Source: Rugosibacter sp. (GTDB lineage: Bacteria; Pseudomonadota; Gammaproteobacteria; Burkholderiales; Rhodocyclaceae). From it: a DNA stretch of 5,993 nt. Shown here piece by piece: positions 4,408-5,993 of the stretch. The position numbers and the translations under genes are program-made. Within the stretch, counting starts at the first letter, position 1. Each line of letters begins with the position of its first letter. The stretch is taken from NCBI GenBank assembly GCA_030652715.1, contig JAUSQB010000102.1, positions 1 to 5,993 on the forward strand, given 5' to 3'. The notes under the pieces are model-generated. The model was not told the origin of the DNA. It saw nothing but the letters and a program-made list of their open reading frames with translations, and did not search any database.

Positions 4408-5993
4408 TCAACCACGGAGTAGCGCCAGCACCTGGTTCGGTATCGCGTTAGCCTGGGCCAACATAGCGATACCGGCCTGCTGCAGAATCTGCCCACGGGT
4501 CAACGCGGCCGTCTCGGCGGCAAAGTCCGTATCCTGAATCCGGCTGCGGGAAGCTGTCAGATTTTCCGCAGTTGCCGACAGACTGGAGATAGTCGACTCG
4601 AAGCGGTTCTGGATCGCGCCGAAGGTGCTGCGCAACGTCGACACCGAGGTCAGCGCGGAATCGAGGCGCTGCATCAGCGTGTTCGAGTTCGCCACGGAGA
4701 GCACATCGCCGCCGGTCAGGCTGCCGGATGCGGTGCTGGAGGCCGGCAGGGTCAGCGTCGTGAGGCCCGTGTTGCCGGTCACTGTGATGGTGTCGTTGGC
4801 GGTGATGGACATCACGTTGTTACTGTCGAGCGAAGCCAGGCCATTGCCCGACAGCGCCGTGTTTACTGCGTCCACCAGACCCTGGACCGTAGTGTAGATG
4901 CCGTCCGCCACAGCCAGCGTGGAGCCGGCGGCGCCGATCTGCAGGTTGAAGTCGCCGACCACGGTTACAGTGCTGGCTGGAACGGCAGCCTGGGCCGTTA
5001 CACCCGCGACAGCCGTGCCGCCGACATCGAATTCGTCAGCACCGGAGATGGTGACGCTGCCGTCCGTTTCAGCGTCGTTGGCAGTAAACCTGATCGCAGC
5101 GCCGCTGACCGACGCCGTCACACCACTGGCACCATACCCTGTGGCACTGGTTATCGCGCCGAGCAGGCCATTGATGTTGGTGACGTTGGTATTCAGCGTA
5201 ATCGCGACGGGCGTTCCAGTAATGCCACCCACGGTAAACGTACGATTTTTCGAGGTGTCATCGGCAACAGCGGCAGCATTCGCAGTCACAGTCGCGTTAG
5301 TGACGCTTTCGGTTACCGTTTTCGCGACAACTGTCTGGCTGTCGGTAAAATTTACCGTACCAGCGACTGTGTTGTCGGCTGTAATGGAACCCAATGCGCC
5401 AGAAGTTAAACCATCAACCTTGGCGACCCCAAATGCGTTGGACAGCAGCGTTGCACTCGAATTGGTTGTTGCAGCGGCGATATCGGTTGCGATGGTCACC
5501 GACGTTGCGGAGTTCACCGTGTTCGTCGTTGCGCCACCGACGCCGCTGTCAGTGAATGTGAAGGTTACGCCTGCGACGGTGACACTATCGCTAGCCACGG
5601 CTGCTCCAGTGAAATCGACGTCGTAGTTACCGGCCGTTCCAGTCGTGGTGCTGAAGTCAAAATCAGTGATATTGGCCGTTGTGTAGCTGGCCGTCACGCC
5701 AGCGACCGCAGCGGAACCCGCGCTGATGACGGTGTCCAGGTCGACCGACGTGGCGGTGGCCACCGAGCCGATGCTGCCGGTGCGCATGCTGGTCGACAGG
5801 CCGACGCTGATGGTTTCGCCGACGTTGGCGCCGACCTGGAAGGCGGCATTGCCGAAGGTGCCGTCGAGGATCTTGCGGCCGTTGAACGAGGTCTGCGAAG
5901 CGATGCGGTCGATTTCCGCCAGACGCTGCTGCACTTCGAGGTTCAGGGCCTGGCGGTCGGAATCGCTGTTGGTGGCGTTGGCCGACTGCACGG
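4408..5993 (-). CDS. fliC: Flagellin (partial, 5' end off window)
   Basis: Flagellin is the filament subunit, exported by the flagellar type III apparatus and polymerised under the FliD cap. The visible part has 527 full codons. It begins at [17 protein letters not shown], inside the N-terminal D1 domain; the GTG at 5991 is an internal valine, not a start. Conserved D1 continues with [19 protein letters not shown], then [13 protein letters not shown] (to about residue 63). Residues about 75-425 are a large Thr/Ala/Val/Gly-rich variable region with flagellin-IN-like segments, best seen near 251-318 and 345-405. The C-terminal D1/D0 returns with [15 protein letters not shown] and [20 protein letters not shown], ending QVLALLRG. 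There is no cysteine or tryptophan in the visible part. About 95-100 residues are missing, so the full protein would be near 620 residues, longer than the roughly 500 of the E. coli type. GC content differs strongly along the gene. Confidence 0.97.
   Translation of the reverse strand, partial: VQSANATNSDSDRQALNLEVQQRLAEIDRIASQTSFNGRKILDGTFGNAAFQVGANVGETISVGLSTSMRTGSIGSVATATSVDLDTVISAGSAAVAGVTASYTTANITDFDFSTTTGTAGNYDVDFTGAAVASDSVTVAGVTFTFTDSGVGGATTNTVNSATSVTIATDIAAATTNSSATLLSNAFGVAKVDGLTSGALGSITADNTVAGTVNFTDSQTVVAKTVTESVTNATVTANAAAVADDTSKNRTFTVGGITGTPVAITLNTNVTNINGLLGAITSATGYGASGVTASVSGAAIRFTANDAETDGSVTISGADEFDVGGTAVAGVTAQAAVPASTVTVVGDFNLQIGAAGSTLAVADGIYTTVQGLVDAVNTALSGNGLASLDSNNVMSITANDTITVTGNTGLTTLTLPASSTASGSLTGGDVLSVANSNTLMQRLDSALTSVSTLRSTFGAIQNRFESTISSLSATAENLTASRSRIQDTDFAAETAALTRGQILQQAGIAMLAQANAIPNQVLALLRG
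4993..5013 (-). repeat. AVAGVTA repeat copy in the flagellin variable region (distal)
   Basis: Encodes AVAGVTA at visible residues 327-333. It matches the copy at 5689-5709 in protein but differs at four third-codon positions, so it is a peptide repeat with synonymous divergence. A shorter relative, VAGVTFT, lies at residues 139-145. Confidence 0.6.
5689..5709 (-). repeat. AVAGVTA repeat copy in the flagellin variable region (proximal)
   Basis: Encodes AVAGVTA at visible residues 95-101. It sits at the edge where the gene changes from about 69% GC to about 55% GC, with the partner copy about 700 bases further downstream in the gene. Confidence 0.6.

Noticed and set aside
4898..5626. A 242-codon open frame on the plus strand opposite fliC.
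   Set aside because: It mirrors the repetitive Thr/Ala/Val codons of flagellin, gives a low-complexity product with no recognisable motif and has no convincing ribosome binding site. It is a shadow of fliC.
5989..5991. GTG as a start codon of the flagellin.
   Set aside because: It encodes the conserved valine in the flagellin [12 protein letters not shown] motif, roughly 95-100 residues into the protein. The true start is outside the window.

Overview
This window is a stretch of a flagellar late-gene cluster. Every gene lies on the minus strand, so transcription runs from right (5993) to left (1). In transcription order it holds fliC (flagellin, 5' end outside the window), flaG, fliD (filament cap), fliS (flagellin chaperone), fliT (FliD-type chaperone), a fliK-type gene with the hook-length-control C-terminal domain, and the start of a small gene resembling the cytoplasmic domain of FlhB (3' end outside the window). 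No RNA gene, mobile element or CRISPR array was seen, and the plus strand carries only shadow ORFs.

Gene order and protein flavour suggest a betaproteobacterium, possibly of the Nitrosomonadales/Rhodocyclales type. The flagellin ends are typical of that group, and a FliK-like gene beside a short FlhB-like gene downstream of fliT is, from memory, an arrangement met in betaproteobacteria. No genus can be assigned. Hand counts of sample lines give roughly 53-58% GC for fliD, fliS and fliK, while parts of fliC reach 65-70%.

Region by region: fliC (4408-5993) ends in a strong intrinsic terminator inside the 76-base fliC-flaG gap. flaG (3963-4331) has its own strong ribosome binding site and is followed by a second, perfect 10-bp hairpin terminator. 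The 197-base gap between flaG and fliD then carries a good match to a FliA (sigma-28) promoter, which starts a new transcription unit: fliD (2389-3765), fliS (1934-2374, 14 bases downstream), fliT (1506-1937, ATGA overlap with fliS), a 104-base GGA-rich leader, the fliK-type gene (241-1401) and the FlhB-like gene (1-257, overlapping fliK).

Together these genes make and cap the filament. FliS and FliT keep FliC and FliD export-competent, FlaG probably affects filament length, and the last two genes look like a compact, possibly accessory, pair related to the FliK/FlhB export-specificity switch. I do not see a wholly new system. The points most worth a second look are the FliK-like/FlhB-like pair, the sigma-28 promoter that resolves the fliD start, and the compositional mosaic and internal repeats in the flagellin variable region.
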